The notes beneath the pieces are model-generated. The model saw nothing but the letters and a program-made list of their open reading frames with translations. It did no database searches and was not told the origin of the DNA. From the NCBI GenBank assembly GCA_001683735.1, contig LUGG01000047.1, positions 206,418-270,417 of the forward strand: a DNA stretch of 64,000 nt, read 5' to 3'. This DNA is from Grifola frondosa. Taxonomy: Eukaryota; Basidiomycota; Agaricomycetes; Polyporales; Grifolaceae. Position numbers and translations under genes: made by a program. Below, piece after piece: positions 20,406 to 33,500 of this stretch. Each line of letters starts with the position of its first letter. Position 1 is the first letter of the stretch.

Positions 20406-23400
20406 TACGGCACCACCTACGCGAATATCTGACTCACTTTCGCGCATATGCGGCTGCCCCATGGTCTCCGCCCTTATCCAACTCCTCCGCTTTCCTCAGC
20501 CAGTCGCGCTCGAAGTATAAGAAAAATCGCAAGTCCGCCGCATTTCCTCCTCGACCAGCAACACTTCCTCGTGCCAACGGCCTTGAGGGCATTTGATCTG
20601 AACCAGTGAACGCGCAGTGCTTTCCGATGCACGTCAGTCCTAAATCCTCTGTGGAATATTTGTGTACATACCGTCCTCGAAAAACTCCTCATATCCCCCC
20701 GCAGCTTGACCTTCCACAAAAGAAAAGTTCTCCCAGATCCACGAAGGTGCTTCCTTGCTTGCCCGATTTGTTGTTGCGCCGAATACATTGTGCAATTGCG
20801 GACATCTTCACGCTTCAGTTCCCTGTATGTAGGATCTTAGCATTCATACCCAGCATTACCATAATCCGTCGGCGCGGCGATATTGTCGGCCGCTCTGTTG
20901 ATGGCTAGTTGCTTCTGCCGGATTTGGTTTGTTGCCCGAGTATTCGCCCTTTGGCCCGAAACATTATGTTTCGCGATCTTGAAAGCCTCGTTAGTGATGA
21001 TGTGAGTGCGCACATCGTCCAGGGCATCGTTCGCTTGAGATTGTCGCAATTTCTGTTCTACCTCGATTGCACCGGCCATAATGTTGTGGTTGCGCACGGC
21101 CGGATCGTACGACGATGGCACATCTATCTGGATTGCATCGACCTCGAACCACGCCGTACTTTTTGTACGCTGCGCGTCATCCTCCGGCTCCGGGTCACGC
21201 TTGCGCTTCCCTTTGGCCTTGCTGGTGGAATCGTGACGGAGTCTTCGTTCTTGTCTCTACTGCAGGCGCGGCCAAAGGAAATGATCTGGAGAAAGGACCG
21301 GGTGATTCCTCTTCTACGGCTTCGCCGCCTCGTCGACCAACGGGGACAGATATCGATCCGATATATCTCTCCATTCCTTCCACTTCGCTGCGAACTGCTT
21401 GCGCTTATCGTCCAGCTCAGAGTGCGCACTATCCGTGCCATAATCATCTTGAATTGCAGCGAGAAGTGATAATCTAGCCAGTGTATGTCAGCAGTGCTGC
21501 TCGAAAGCAGAGGTCCTACGCACTTTTGAGTCTGGAGAGAGATGCCTTGCTCAATAGCCTCCACTAGACCCGGTGTCGCCGAATGATTGGGATCCGTTCG
21601 TGTGTTGAGATGCGCCAACATTTGTTTTTGTGTCAGGGCTGCGGCGCTTCGTCAGAACGGCAAAAGTCATCTGAACATTTACTCACCTGCCTCCCTGGAG
21701 GCTCATACACATTCTCTAGGTCCTTGTGTTTCCCCATATCGACCACTTTCCGCAGCCACTCATCCTCCTGCTGCTTCCAGTTTGCTAATTTCTCCGTGCT
21801 CACGTTTTCCTCCACACTGACCAGATGATCAGTTGCCACCTTCAGCTGCTTGACCGCACGTTCGTGTTTGCTTGATAACTCGACCTGTGCAATGTACATC
21901 AGTAGTATACGTCAAATTCAGCAATGAAGACCACACTTAAGCTGTGAACGCGGCGGATGTTCATGTCGGAGTGATGATCGTTGATCACGTCGTGGCGGTG
22001 ACCCGACGTCATTTCTCGAGTCCGCGAAGCTAAGGCTTGAGGGTAGCCCAAATCCTCTCAGGAGCTTCACCATCAGTCATCCCCACCCCTGGCAACCAAT
22101 AGTAAGAGAACTTGAACCGACATTGCGCGATGTGAGCCGGCAAATGGAATTTGCCAACCGCTGCCAACGTCTGAGGCAAGCGGTAAGACTGTATCGAGGG
22201 GAGGTCTATCGCACGTTGTGCAATCCAATGTAGGCGTGCGGCAAATGAATTCGGTATTGACAATTGATATCGTAACCGGAAACGTGTAATCGAAGTCCCA
22301 TCCATGGCTGTAACGCGGAAAGCATTGCAAAATCAACATTCGCGAATCTGCACCATCGGTTAGATCATAAGTGTGCGAGCATACCGTGGTGCATACCTTT
22401 CGCCTTTCTGCAGGTCCACGCCACCACACGGAAGCACGAACATGTGGCGAGCGCACGACAACCCAATGGTTCCTGATATTCGCCCGCCGTACGCCCGTAG
22501 CCCAACGCCCCGAACTTGTGGCATGTAGTAGGCTGATAAATTGTTAGCGTTCATGTCTGACGAAACAGAAAATCGCTCACCTCTTTTTGAATCGGCCCAA
22601 GCCGCTTTTGATACAAGTCGAACTCTGCTCATTCGCTGTAGTACGCTGCCCCAAGGGTCAGCGGTAGATCGTTCGGGTCCATGGGTTTCTCGCGTTGATT
22701 TTGATGGAAGTTGCCATCCACGGTATGAAAAAGAGCGTCCAGAAAACTAGATATCAATGTATTAAGCACAATCCATTATAATGGATTAGGTATCGCGCTC
22801 ACCGTTGCCCTTCCGGTCTCGTTCGCCAGTGCGGATCCATGTTGATGCCCGGCTGTGGGCATGCTGGACACAACACTGCGAGACTGCCCCTTGGCAAATG
22901 AATTTGCGGCTGTGTGCCTGCTCGTTTGACCGATCGTAAAAATGTAAATTCACGAGCAGCCGTCAAAAGCTCTCGATAGCGGTCCTGTACACCCGTCACG
23001 TCAGCGTGCAATCCCCTCACAACCAGATCCACTTACCGGAACACTGTCGGGAGCCACGTTGTCCGTAGTCCGCCGCAGAAAAGTGAAGTAGTCGTGCGCA
23101 TTCATCTGCGACTGCACAGATAGCAAATGGAAGTCGCGGAGCATATTGATCGCGAAAGCCGTCATCGGACGTTCCCAGGATGCAGGAAACAACCCAAATT
23201 GGATCAGCTGAAGGGGGTCTGCTAGTGGCGGACGACCGTCGGACAGACGACAAGCGCAAAAATGCACACACATGGAATGCACGCCATGGGCATGAACTAC
23301 CGTCATGCGGCGAGGTTCTGATAACGAATTAGGGCATATGGAACCTTCATGACCCAATCGGATAACGAGACCGAGCTCTCCAAGAGCACGTCGACGCCAA

Positions 23401-23948
23401 AAACCGCTCGTGGCATCCCACTCTTCTACTCGGTGGAAAGGGGTGTTGAAATGGTCGGCGATGATGCATTTGCGACACAAGGAGGATGAGTGATAACAGT
23501 CGAAGCAACGGTACATTGGGTCCTCTGTACCGCATGCAGACTTGCACTTCGCGCACGAGCATGTCTTCCGCCGGTTCCAGACGTTGGACCTTGTTCTCGT
23601 TGCAAAATCCCTGCCAAGGCTTGCTCGCCCAATCTTTGAGAAATTGGGCCATGCGCACGGAAGGTGGCTATGAGTAGAATTAGTAAATCATCAGAGTCGC
23701 CACCGTGCTACGCACAATTGTATTGTTGACCGTAGCATTGCCACTTTGCACCTTCGACGGCTGTGACTCCTTCGCATATGGTGCGGGTAAAGCCCCAGGT
23801 TGATCCCCAACTCCAACCTTTCGAGCCGCCCAAGGATCAGGGGACACTGACGTCGAGGAAGATGAAGCCGCAGATTGGAATATATTTGATAGCCCAAACA
23901 GCCCGCTTTGCTTCGCGCGACTTTGCTCGCCTTAGGTTTGGACGCCAT
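20406..23948 (-). pseudogene. KDZ transposase with CxC2-like cysteine cluster
   Basis: It starts MASKPKASKVARSKAG at 23948. The CxC2 cluster follows (CAKCKSACGTEDPMYRCFDC, LCRKCIIADH, TPFHRVEEW), then LGHEGSICPN, FGLFPASWERPMTAFAI and HLLSVQSQMNAHDYFTFLR. Next are CPACPQPGINM, CARHMFVLPCGGVDLQKGER (about 22395-22450) and VGKFHLPAH...TDGEAPERIWA, which are KDZ catalytic-core signatures. A coiled-coil-rich C-terminus includes MAGAIEVEQKLRQSQANDAL and ends near AAAYARK. Introns are present, but several single-base shifts (after SKAG, before the CxC2 cluster, inside GYGRTAG/RISGTIG, near 20560) and an in-frame TGA after AAYYSE break the frame. Function would be cut-and-paste transposition in the nucleus. 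Confidence 0.75.
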
Positions 23949-24230
23949 AGGTCATGTCGTCGAACTGAAGGTAGAAACGAAGTCAAAATCCTTCATGAAA
24001 AAGCACGTGACCCGCACATTTGCCAGGCAGCCGCATTCCATATCAACACCCGCGTTCACCGACAATCGCTCGTTTTCAATGCGAGGGACGGTACTACGTC
24101 CAGCGGGGGCCAGTATTGGTTACTTTCGCAGATACACGCCGTACAACACGGAATACATATTACAAAGCTCAGGGCGCCGCTTCTTTCCCCCTCCCTACAT
24201 ATTCTCCTGAAATGCGGACGACAGGGTACC

Positions 24231-25020
24231 TTAATTGTCTTCACCATGGGCCTCCGGCTCCGTATACGAATGCAGGAAGATCCAATACTGCAATCCTGAC
24301 ATCAGTCGAGAAAGCATGTATAAAAAGTGAATTATCGTACCGGTAGGTGACGGCGTGCCCAACGATCGATTTCTAAAAGACGCGCTTCGATCACGAGCAG
24401 GTTCCTTCGCAGCATCTTCAATCTTCCGGATGAACATCTCCCAACCTTCTACATAATCCTCCCGGTCCTCACAAAAGAATATGTAAATCCTAGCGAGGTC
24501 GTGCACGATAGCGCGCCCATACTCCGGCACCACGCGCACTACGTCAGGGCTTCCGAGACGCGCGATCCATTGTTCGAACTGTGCTGAGGGGAACAGTTGT
24601 TCAGCGGTGATGGGGAGATTGAACTGCACAAGCGTGAATTCTCTGTTAAAATCCGGACATACACATCACTCACGGGTTATCGACCTCCAACGGCAATCCC
24701 TCCATCTGAATATAACACACTGGGTGACGGTTAACGCCCAGTGGATGGAAAGGCCACAATCCCGGCGCGGGGACACAACGACATTCGACTCGCTGGCACT
24801 TGGGCAATGAGAGTTGTACGTGCACGGAGACTGCATTTGTGCCTTGATCCCGATGCACAGATACTGCTGTGGGAGATGCAGTAGCGGGAGACGGAATAGC
24901 GGCAGACGGAGTAGCTGCATGGGCAAGAGAGTGCGACTGGCGCAGTCTTGAGCGGAATTCAGCCCGACGGCGTGCCATGTACGACGTACGGCTCTCAGGA
25001 GACCGGTGAGTGCGTGGCAT
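24231..25020 (-). CDS. hypothetical protein next to the KDZ transposase
   Basis: The first exon starts MPRTHRSPESRTSYMARRRAEF (25020), is Ser/Ala/Pro-rich, and includes SLPKCQRVECRCVPAPGLWP and MEGLPLEVDNP, followed by a GTGAGT donor. The next exon reads FNLPITAEQLFPSAQFEQWI, RVVPEYGRAIVHDLARIYIF and MFIRKIEDAAKEP. The intron between them is unusually short or one base is missing. No family is recognised. It is transcribed in the same direction as the transposase about 280 bp upstream of it, so it may be an element accessory gene. Confidence 0.45.
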
Positions 25021-25374
25021 CGAAAAAGAAACTAGCGGGGAGGTAGAGCAATCAGTCTTTAAGTCCGAAGTACAAGAGACCCTCGTACCAAGGGAAGACA
25101 CGCAGATCAGATACACCTAAAAAGCCTGAAATGACAAGATTATTGCATGATTAGGGTGAAAAATGGAGCATGCACCGGAAGAGATCCCGCAATCTAAACC
25201 GGACTGTGAGAGCCGTGGCACTGCATCCAGAGGGTCCAGAGGGCAAATGTTCACCCGAAGAAAGGGTTTCGTGGCCAGGCCGTCATGGGACGCTCAACAG
25301 CAGGTAGTACCTGCCGGAGTATGTCCCGGTCGCTCAACAGACGGTTGTGCATCTGGAGCTCGGTCGCGACGTGC

Positions 25375-25620
25375 TAGAGAGCGGGGAAGAGACAGCGGCA
25401 GGAAGAGACAGCGGTGGGAAGAGAACGGCGGGCAGAGACAGCGGCGGGCAGAGACAGCGGCGGGCAGAGACAGCGGCGGGCAGAGACAGCAGCAGGCAGA
25501 GACAGCAGCGGGAGAGAGCGGCGGGAAGAGAGCGGCGGGGAAGAGAGTGGCGGGAAGAGACAGCACGTGGAGACAGCAGTGGGGAGAGAGGCGTTGGGAG
25601 GAGAGGCGTAGGGGAGCCAT
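25375..25620 (+). repeat. 15-bp minisatellite (GGCAGAGACAGCGGC family)
   Basis: Consecutive GGCAGAGACAGCGGC-type units (perfect between about 25437 and 25500) grade into AGAGAGCGGCGGG variants. All strand and frame readings give low-complexity peptides such as ETAAGRDSGGQRQ, so no gene is called. Confidence 0.85.
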
Positions 25621-25709
25621 CGGGGGGGAAGAGTGTAGTAGGCGAGAGGTGCCAGCTCGAAGGCTGAACTAAACTCCGACGGCCCGTGCGTGGGAGTTGA
25701 TGCCGAATT

Positions 25710-25785
25710 CGGCACTCAGGTGACTGGGCGCCGAGTTGTGACCACTTTGGCGCTCAGGTGACTGGGCGCTGAGTTGCCACTTTGG
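25710..25785 (+). repeat. tandem duplication of ~38 bp
   Basis: Two units containing CTCAGGTGACTGGGCGC and a trailing CCACTTTGG follow each other with a few base changes. Non-coding. Confidence 0.7.
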
Positions 25786-25850
25786 CGCGGAGCTTGAACA
25801 CCTTCTCACGCACGGGCCATCCAGGCGCTCATTCCTCTGACTTCTGCCTC

Positions 25851-26063
25851 TGCCTTCTTCCTCATTCCCCTTCCCCAATCTGGCTCTCTCCTCACCGCTT
25901 TTTGCTCGCTGCTCGCTGTTCGCATTCTCCATTCTGCGCGTGCCCGCCCTGACGTCACGTTATCGACTGCCTTCCCATTCCTTCCCCTCTTGCTTCTCAC
26001 TACTTTCTGCTTGCTGCTCGCTGTTCGCCTCGATTCTTCACGCGCACGCCCCGGCGTCAACAT
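25851..26063 (+). repeat. degenerate ~105-bp pyrimidine-rich tandem duplication
   Basis: Two C/T-rich units each contain GCTGCTCGCTGTTCGC followed by a CGCGYGCNCGCC stretch and then GACGTCA or GGCGTCA. They lie upstream of the gene at 26597 and could form its leader or promoter. From 26064 to 26596 I see no coding region. Confidence 0.5.
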
Positions 26064-26596
26064 ACTTGGTAAGTTTCCATTCACGTCGCGCCTACGTTGA
26101 CTGATACGCGTGGTCAACAGCGCGACTTCTTCTTTCACAGGTCTTCGACGCGGCGTGTAAGGGCTGGTCCATACCAACCCTCCACTGCCGTATACACCTT
26201 GGGCCCAGTAGACACTGTCTGCTGTGTGCCTGGTCGTTGTCGCTCGTACATTGTACGTCCCATCCGTGTTCGTGGTGCCGATTCTTGCCTCCCTCAGCTT
26301 CGTGGTCTCTGGTGGTTCCCCCTCCCCCCTCGCCTCCCCTGTGTATCCTCGGTTCCCTCCCATCTCAAGGCTCCATAGGCGTGCGCGTTGATTCAGCTTG
26401 TTCCTTCAGGTATGATTCAATTCTTCTTTCTAGGAGTTTCTGTGCGCTAATCGTGTGTGCTTGGTGATCGGTTTCGATTGTAGCTACATCACTTGTTGTA
26501 GTAGTGTTCGGTCATCCAATATACCTTTTTTGTTCTGTGTAGGTCTTAGAACATAGTACATGTGTTTCTTCGAGCGCTGACAATAAGAAAAGAATC

Positions 26597-26930
26597 ATGT
26601 CGCGCCATCTTCAGGAGATTTCTCCTGAGCCAAGGCCTCGTCCCACCAATGAACCCTCGATCGTGAGGGTCCATGATGTAGCATTGAAGCGCACCCACAA
26701 ATTGCGTGCGTTTCTTTGTCGTTTCTTTTTTGCGAACGATCTTCAATTTTAAATTTCGAATTAGGTTCTGGGCAAAAGGTCCATGCTTTCGATGCACTTG
26801 TGGCCGCCGAGAGTCTCAGCGATACGTGTCTGTGGACCACGCCCAATATGACGTGGGTGCCGAAGTTCCCTCTCACTCGCCATGGTCTCCTAGAGATCAT
26901 GCATGATGGCCGCTTCGGCCTCCATGAATA
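26597..26930 (+). CDS. hypothetical protein, cut by Helitron copy 1
   Basis: The first exon begins MSRHLQEISPEPRPRP and ends VHDVALKRTHKL. A 59-bp intron at 26706-26764 (GTGCGT...ATTAG) follows, then SGQKVHAFDALVAAESLSD, CLWTTPNMTWVPKFPL and MHDGRFGLHEY. At 26931 the frame runs into the Helitron terminus (LVLEGHCSAWQ...) and stops within the element at about 27030. The family is unknown. The abrupt change to repeat-borne, AT-rich DNA shows the original 3' part was displaced; it is not visible before the right side of the element. Confidence 0.6.
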
Positions 26931-27010
26931 CTTGGTTTTAGAGGGCCATTGCTCTGCATGGCAGGTACGACTTGGTTTTAGAGGGCCATTGCTCCGCATG
27001 GCAGGTACGA
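26931..27010 (+). repeat. 40-bp Helitron terminal unit, two tandem copies
   Basis: Two adjacent 40-bp units start CTTGGTTTTAGAGGGCCATT and end GGCAGGTACGA, differing at one base. Each has a perfect hairpin, GCCAT-TGCTCCGC-ATGGC. The same unit occurs once at 50968-51007, exactly where homology between the two Helitron copies begins. Seen on the element's coding strand it is a 3'-terminal hairpin about 14 nt from the end, as in Helitron-like elements. Confidence 0.7.
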
Positions 27011-27059
27011 TTGATGAGGAAAATGATTAATTTTATTATTATTTGAGTCTTGTTTATTT

Positions 27060-27545
27060 TAAAATATTATATATAACCCCTTTTACCCTTCTGACAATAT
27101 GTATATTTTGCAAAGTACTAAATTTATTATTTAAACTATTCATTGTTAATTCATTTATTACACATTATAAACAAATAATTATAGAATTATACTATACATC
27201 CTTTCACATTCATAATCGAAGCACAGAGGTTTAATTAATCTCTTAACTTTTTTACAAGCTAACTAAACATAAAATTTATTATTGTTAAATTTTATTCATT
27301 TGAAAATATTTTAAATGACCTTCTCCTACCCTCCCAACAATATGCCCACCTTTGCAAAGTGCTACACTTATTATTTAAACTATTGATTATCATTCATCTG
27401 TTATACATTATAAATAAGTAATTGTAAAATTATAGTATTGATCATTGACATTTATAAATTGAAACACGTAGGTTCAACTAATACATTAGCATTTTTACAA
27501 GCTTGATATGATATAATATACAAAATTTGAGTCATTGACATTGAA
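27060..27545. repeat. ~244-bp degenerate tandem duplication inside the Helitron end
   Basis: Two AT-rich units align over their whole length. Each contains ACAATATG...TTTGCAAAGT, TTATTATTTAAACTAT, ACATTATAAA and TTTTTACAAGCT. They lie between the element terminus and the 3' end of the helicase gene. The same pair recurs in copy 2 at about 51053-51545. Non-coding. Confidence 0.75.
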
Positions 27546-27547
27546 TA

Positions 27548-30500
27548 TTACAACTTAGTATATATAGCTACACTACTCTTTCTCTTTTTAGCTCTACTAA
27601 GTTTTGCTGCATCCATGTCATCAATTTTCCCTTGAAATTTTGACCTTCTGCCTAATTCCACACCATCATTATACCAAGTCTTACCATCTGCCTCGATGAT
27701 TCTGGATGTAAAGTGGAAATCACCAAAGTATATAATTCCACACAATCTGTATGCCTCTGTATCTTCATTCAGATTAATTATATGATTAAATTTAATACGT
27801 GTACCATTAGTAATAAAGCATACAAAGTTTGGATTTTGTGGAAATTCAACTCGTTGAAACATGTTGCCTGCGCATTTGTCGCATTTCTGAGCAATGGGTC
27901 GGTTGAATAATGGAGTAAGCCACTCTTTTATAGTCCTCTCTTTATATGAGCCAAGCTTTGTAGGATATTCATTCCATATGACTTTTGAGCAATCCCATAA
28001 AATGGTATTATCCTCTTCAGCTTCCAAGTCAATATGACAATGCTGACAGCAAAGAGTACGTTCAACACAGCCATCGTTCACTTCTAGCATACATTTTAAT
28101 AGTGAAAAAAGTTCACTGCCATGATGTCCTGTGAGTGGAAATGATTCTGCATCTATATTATGTAAGATTTGCCTTAAGCAATCTCTGGCTTGTTCCATGG
28201 TTGATTTACCCTCCCTTACTCGTTGAAATGCAGCAGTAAATGATGTCAAAAGTCCATTCTGATTAACCACTTCTGACGTCCACCTTTCTGTAGATTCACA
28301 ATATACTGAAAATAAGATAGAGAATAAAGTATCATATGCACAGCTATAGTTGTCAGCATCCCACTGAAAAGCGATGGGTGAAGCATAAGTTAATAAATCA
28401 GATTGCCTATGTAATCTAGACTTTTTAACTTTACGTTCATTTGTGTCTTCCACAGTTTCAGACTTCACATCTCTTTTGCGCTTGCCACTTTTTAAACCAC
28501 CTTGATCAATGCTTATGGTGTTTAAAGTGTTGGTACCTTTAGCACTTACAAAAAGACTAATATCCTTTTGACCACGAGGTAAAGATATTTTCTCCTCAAA
28601 TTGCTCTTGATTTTTAGTCTTTTTGTCTGCCTTCTGACGTGTAACAATGTTCCAGGGCAACTCTGATTCAGGTTCCATTTTCAAATGGCTCAGATTTGGT
28701 CCATTTTAATGCTCCATGCATTGATTTAGGTACAAAGAGGGAACCTTTCCAGGCTCTGAACGAGTGGATAAGTGCATTTCTTGTGGAGCCTGTAACTTTA
28801 GCTGGAAGTTTCTTCAAGTATCGAAGTTTGTGATCTCATCCAATAATTCAAGCTCACGAAATTTCTTGTCTAAGACTACCAGTGATACCACCTGTCATTT
28901 TACGCTCATCAAATGGCTGAACAATAATTGTTCCCTCATATGTTGATCCACGAGATAAACAAGTGTAAATAGACTGATGAGATCTGCAATTCTGTAAGTC
29001 ACAAACATTATTAGACGAGTACGACCCTGAGAGCCAAAGTCAGTCATGGCAAAGTTTGGAATTACAGCCACCTGGTCCCGAGATATTGCAAGCTCCTTTC
29101 CATTGGGCATCTTGCATCGTATCTTTTTAGTGCTGTGACTTATTGGAATGACATTTTCAGGCAAGCCTTCCAGTTGAATCGATGTTGGTGCAGCAGTTAA
29201 TTTTATAAATAGAGTGTCTAACCCTAGTTTATTATTTGGCAATGGACGTGACTTCCATCCAACCACTATACCTTCAGCACCATTTGTGACTGAACATTCT
29301 GTTGCCTCATTGGTTTTATCATTACTGGAAGACCCAGGCATAATGTTAATTTTCCAGCATGATTATCTGTACTATTATGAGACAGATTCCATAGACACTC
29401 TGAAGAATAGGATCAATGACATTGGATGATCGTTTAGGGTCTACCTTCTTTTTTCTAGATTTTTATCCTTCTCATCATTATCTGTTCCCCATTTATCTAG
29501 GGAATAGAATGTAGTCAATGGTTGTGATGTCTCTCGAGCAAATCTAGCACATCCCATCTCATTGATTTTATCCCTGTGTGCATTCCATGCTGTGATAACT
29601 GACACATTTCTAAATTTGCGTTGATTCAACTTGGGTTTACCAGGTCCACGACCAGCTACTCGGGAACTGATATGCTTTATATCTGCCTTTGTGCAAGACT
29701 TATATCGAAGATTGTCCAATGCTGTTCGCAATTTAGCATCATCTGAATTTTGTGCCCGCTGTCTCATATTTTCTCTCAATATAACAACAGTTGTTACCTG
29801 ATGCCAGAGTGCTTTACCAATAGAGGCTTCCTGTTGAGTATAGCTACTAGTCGTATGTATCACACGTCCCACTTTGTGAGAGAAAAGAGTGTTGCTATTC
29901 ACTGGAGGTGGAAGCTGTGCAAAGTCACCTGCAAATATCATATTGATTCCACCAAATGGTTGACCTTCATTTTTGAGTGCTTTGCACATTTTCTCACAAA
30001 TAGTATATAAGCTATTACAATCAACCATCGATACCTCATCCAAATATATTCAACATTCTGTAGTCTCTCTCTGACTGCAAGTAAAGTTGCTACAGATTCT
30101 GACCATGTTGACGTAATCCTAATATGGAATGATAAGTTGATCCACCAATTAATGCAGCAGCAGAGCCTGTCGGTGCAAGACATATAAATCTATATCCTCC
30201 TTACGCTCACCAAGAAATATATCAAGGCTTTGATCACCTGAGATTTTCCTGTTCCAGCCATACCCCTAGATACATTTTCAATTGTTCGCCACTTTGCTGA
30301 GATGCATGATTGGCCACAATTCTAAATGCACGTTCCTGAGCTTCATTCAAGCTGAACTTCTTGACGTATTATCAATAAGAGCTTGGGCATGTTTGTCCTT
30401 AGCTTTGAAAGATTTGTCCAGATAAGATTGATCAATAACTTCAACGGTGTTAACAAACTTATTTTCTGGAAGGCCTGTTTTTGGATTGACAGGATTCTTC

Positions 30501-33500
30501 TGGCTTGCTTGAGCTTCTCTGCGCATTGAGAATTTCTTGTCGTTTGTTTGCCAGCAAGGTCTTCCATTCAGTAGCTGATTTTTCCATCTCCATTTTGAAA
30601 TTGATCTGGTACTAGATTAGACTCTGAGTCAGAACCATCAATCATTGGATCCATCCATCCAGCACCTAACATTATGCGTTCAGCTTGTAGCATGTGACTT
30701 TGTCGAGTGAGCTCTGATTGACTGACATTAGTCCAAAGGTTATCATTCAGAGTGTCCATTAACTCTCGTACATCAACATCATTACTTTCATTTAAATATT
30801 GAGTGTCAAAGTCATCAGTAACTGATTATCTGCTTCAAAGGGAAGATCATTGTTTCCATTATTACTGTTTACGCATGGCACAAAAATCATCTCTTGCATC
30901 ATTGCATTCATATCGTATATGAAAGAATTTCATGATTTCTAACTGACGATCATCAAACGTATGCTCTGTGAAAATATCATTCCATCCCAAATCTTTGTCA
31001 GATTTTAAGTCATGACCAGTGCGCCATGGCTTAAATAAAGCTAACATTGTCATACAATAATCTTCACGGTTGCCAGTGTCCCGTCGGGGTAATGATCCTC
31101 CTACAAAGTTAGGCACAAAACTGCCTTCCTCTGGTAATAAAGAAACATGATGTGTCTGATATTGAGGATGACCACGAGTAAATGGTGCATACTTGGATTC
31201 ATTCTTATCATGTGATTCAGCATTTGAGATATGTATAGCTTCTTTTGCACTTTTAGAAGTAAGTAGGAGTTCATCCTCACTCTCATCATCATAATTAGCT
31301 ATTGTATCCACATCATTATCACCCATCAACACAGATTGAGAATAATTGATATCAAATGTAGGATTAATATCATAGTTATCTTCAAAGTCATCGCATCCAT
31401 CTTCAGCTATGTTAATATCACCATTGACAATTTTGTTCTTGGATATTCTCTGTTTATTGGCCCGTCTGATCCAATCATATAATGATATATGATCATATTT
31501 CAAGGGTCGATAAATATAGTCTGATACTGCTGATAGTGCCACCACCTTGCCTTTAACATTACCTAGAACAACTTTATCCGGTGTTTGATCCGATGAAGGC
31601 TGTTCCCAAGCAGAGTTAACCTGATTAATATAACTTCTCCAAAAGCATATGCGGAATTTATGACTTGTATAATGATCCTTATGTTTCAGTAAGTATAACG
31701 AGGCCATAGGTCCACCTATTTCAGAACTAGCTGTCAAACTATTAACGATTTTGGTAATAAGTGACCTAGCCTTTTCCTTACTGCTCTGATCACCTGTCAC
31801 AATGTCTGCATATCGATCAAATACTTTTTGGACAGCCTGAAACATGATGTGTGTCTTCAATGGGGTTTTGGTGATATAATCAGCAACATAAGCAATTACT
31901 GATTTGATGGCTGTGCCTGAAAGTAAGCTTGTGACATCAGTATTACATCTTAAAAGATATGTCACCGTTGGGGTCACAGTATTAATCCATGCCTCCCCCT
32001 TTTTCATATTAAGAGCACCTGTAGCAGGATCAACCGTAGTCTCCAAATATGTTTCCCTTGGAAATCTAGCTTTACAGTTACCCAGCTTATTGATACAACC
32101 TCTAGAATTGCCATCTTTATCACCATCCCGATATTTTCTACATGAGTGACGGTTAGATAAATACATTAGCTCATCCACAATATTAGTGAATCGTTTCCAC
32201 CAGCTATTGTAACTTTCACAGTCATTACAATTTTGACAATCCTTATTAGAACATTTTGGAGGTGGAGCATCGGGTAAAGACTCAGTAGGAGGATGTCGCT
32301 CAGGATTGGCTACATTGGTCTCTTCAATTGTTGTTCGCACATCTTCCATTGTGCCATTCATAAATTCACCAATTTGTACACTCTCTAAATATTCCACCAT
32401 ATGTTTTCTGGAAATCAGAGTTTGGATCCATAATGCGATCACGAATCTCTTGTGGAGTTAATCCACCATGAATCCATATTAACATGTGCATGTGTAAAGT
32501 GAGCCGACCCTGTTGTTCCACAGTGCCATAGTATCCAGCAGTATCACCATAAATACCTCGACGGTCCAATCCTACTCCCAGTACGTGTGTCAGAAATAAT
32601 TCTACCATCATTTTAAAAAATCTAGCCCCTGCTACTGGATTATTGGCTATAAGTCTGAATCTCTCATCCTTACTTCTGAATTGTGGTTTAAATACCTCAT
32701 CCTTGTCTGCAAAGTATAATGCAATTGGATGATTAATATCTGCAGGTGAGAATGTTATGAACCATGAAGGTGCTCCTAAATATGAAGTCAATGCCCAGAT
32801 TTCATTACGCATGTACTTCTTACTTGTCATAGAACCTTTGACACGATATGCCACATGATCCAGATCATTGATGATTTTAAAACATGCCTTCTCCTCTTCT
32901 GTCTCAGGTTTCACTGGTCCTTCTGATAGACGCTTCACCAGATCTGTCAAAGTATCATTGTTCAAATGTAAAAGACGATCAGCAATATCTGTAAATTTGC
33001 TTCGCTCAGCTAAAAGATATCCTGCAGTGGTGGAATTTTTGATCTGTTCATGATTGAAGGCAACCAATGGAAATAATGGCTCTAGTTGAAAACGCTTGTC
33101 ATGATACATTAGCAATTGTTGTTTGCGTCTCTCCTCAGAAACTCTCTTGTAGCCTGCATTATTCTCCAGGCCTCCCAAACCATAGGGGAAAAGCCAAGGA
33201 AACATTTGTGGATATAGTTGAGGATTATGATACAGACTTTCAGGTACCTTTTCTTGACCAATTCCCAAAACCTTTCCTTGTTTAAAATGCTCAACTGCTC
33301 TTGCCCGAACTTCAGAAGGTCGCATTTTCATTAAATTAATCATGCTTTCTCCAGTTAGCCCATGAACAACAAATGGACACTCATCATCAGCACCTTCCTC
33401 CATTTCATTATCATTCACTGCAGTGGCTTCAGGATCCTTAGTTGAATCATATGACTGAGTATAATCAACTATTACAGGTGGAACATCTTCGGGATAGGAT

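Larger units (their letters stand above)
20406..25130 (-). mobile_element. KDZ-type DNA transposon with CxC2 transposase, decayed
   Basis: A minus-strand element built around a Kyakuja-Dileera-Zisupton transposase. The boundaries are only those of its recognisable coding DNA; I could not find terminal inverted repeats or a target-site duplication by eye. A companion gene of unknown function lies upstream at 24231-25020. KDZ elements are abundant in mushroom genomes. Confidence 0.7.

Noticed and set aside
25163..25715. Long Arg/Gly/Glu-rich and Pro/Leu/Ser-rich frames on both strands
   Set aside because: Low-complexity translation of a 15-bp minisatellite.
26970..27040. Canonical Helitron 3' end (CTRR followed by T)
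   Set aside because: CTAA occurs after the hairpin on the minus strand but is followed by AACC inside the shared block, so it is not at the junction.
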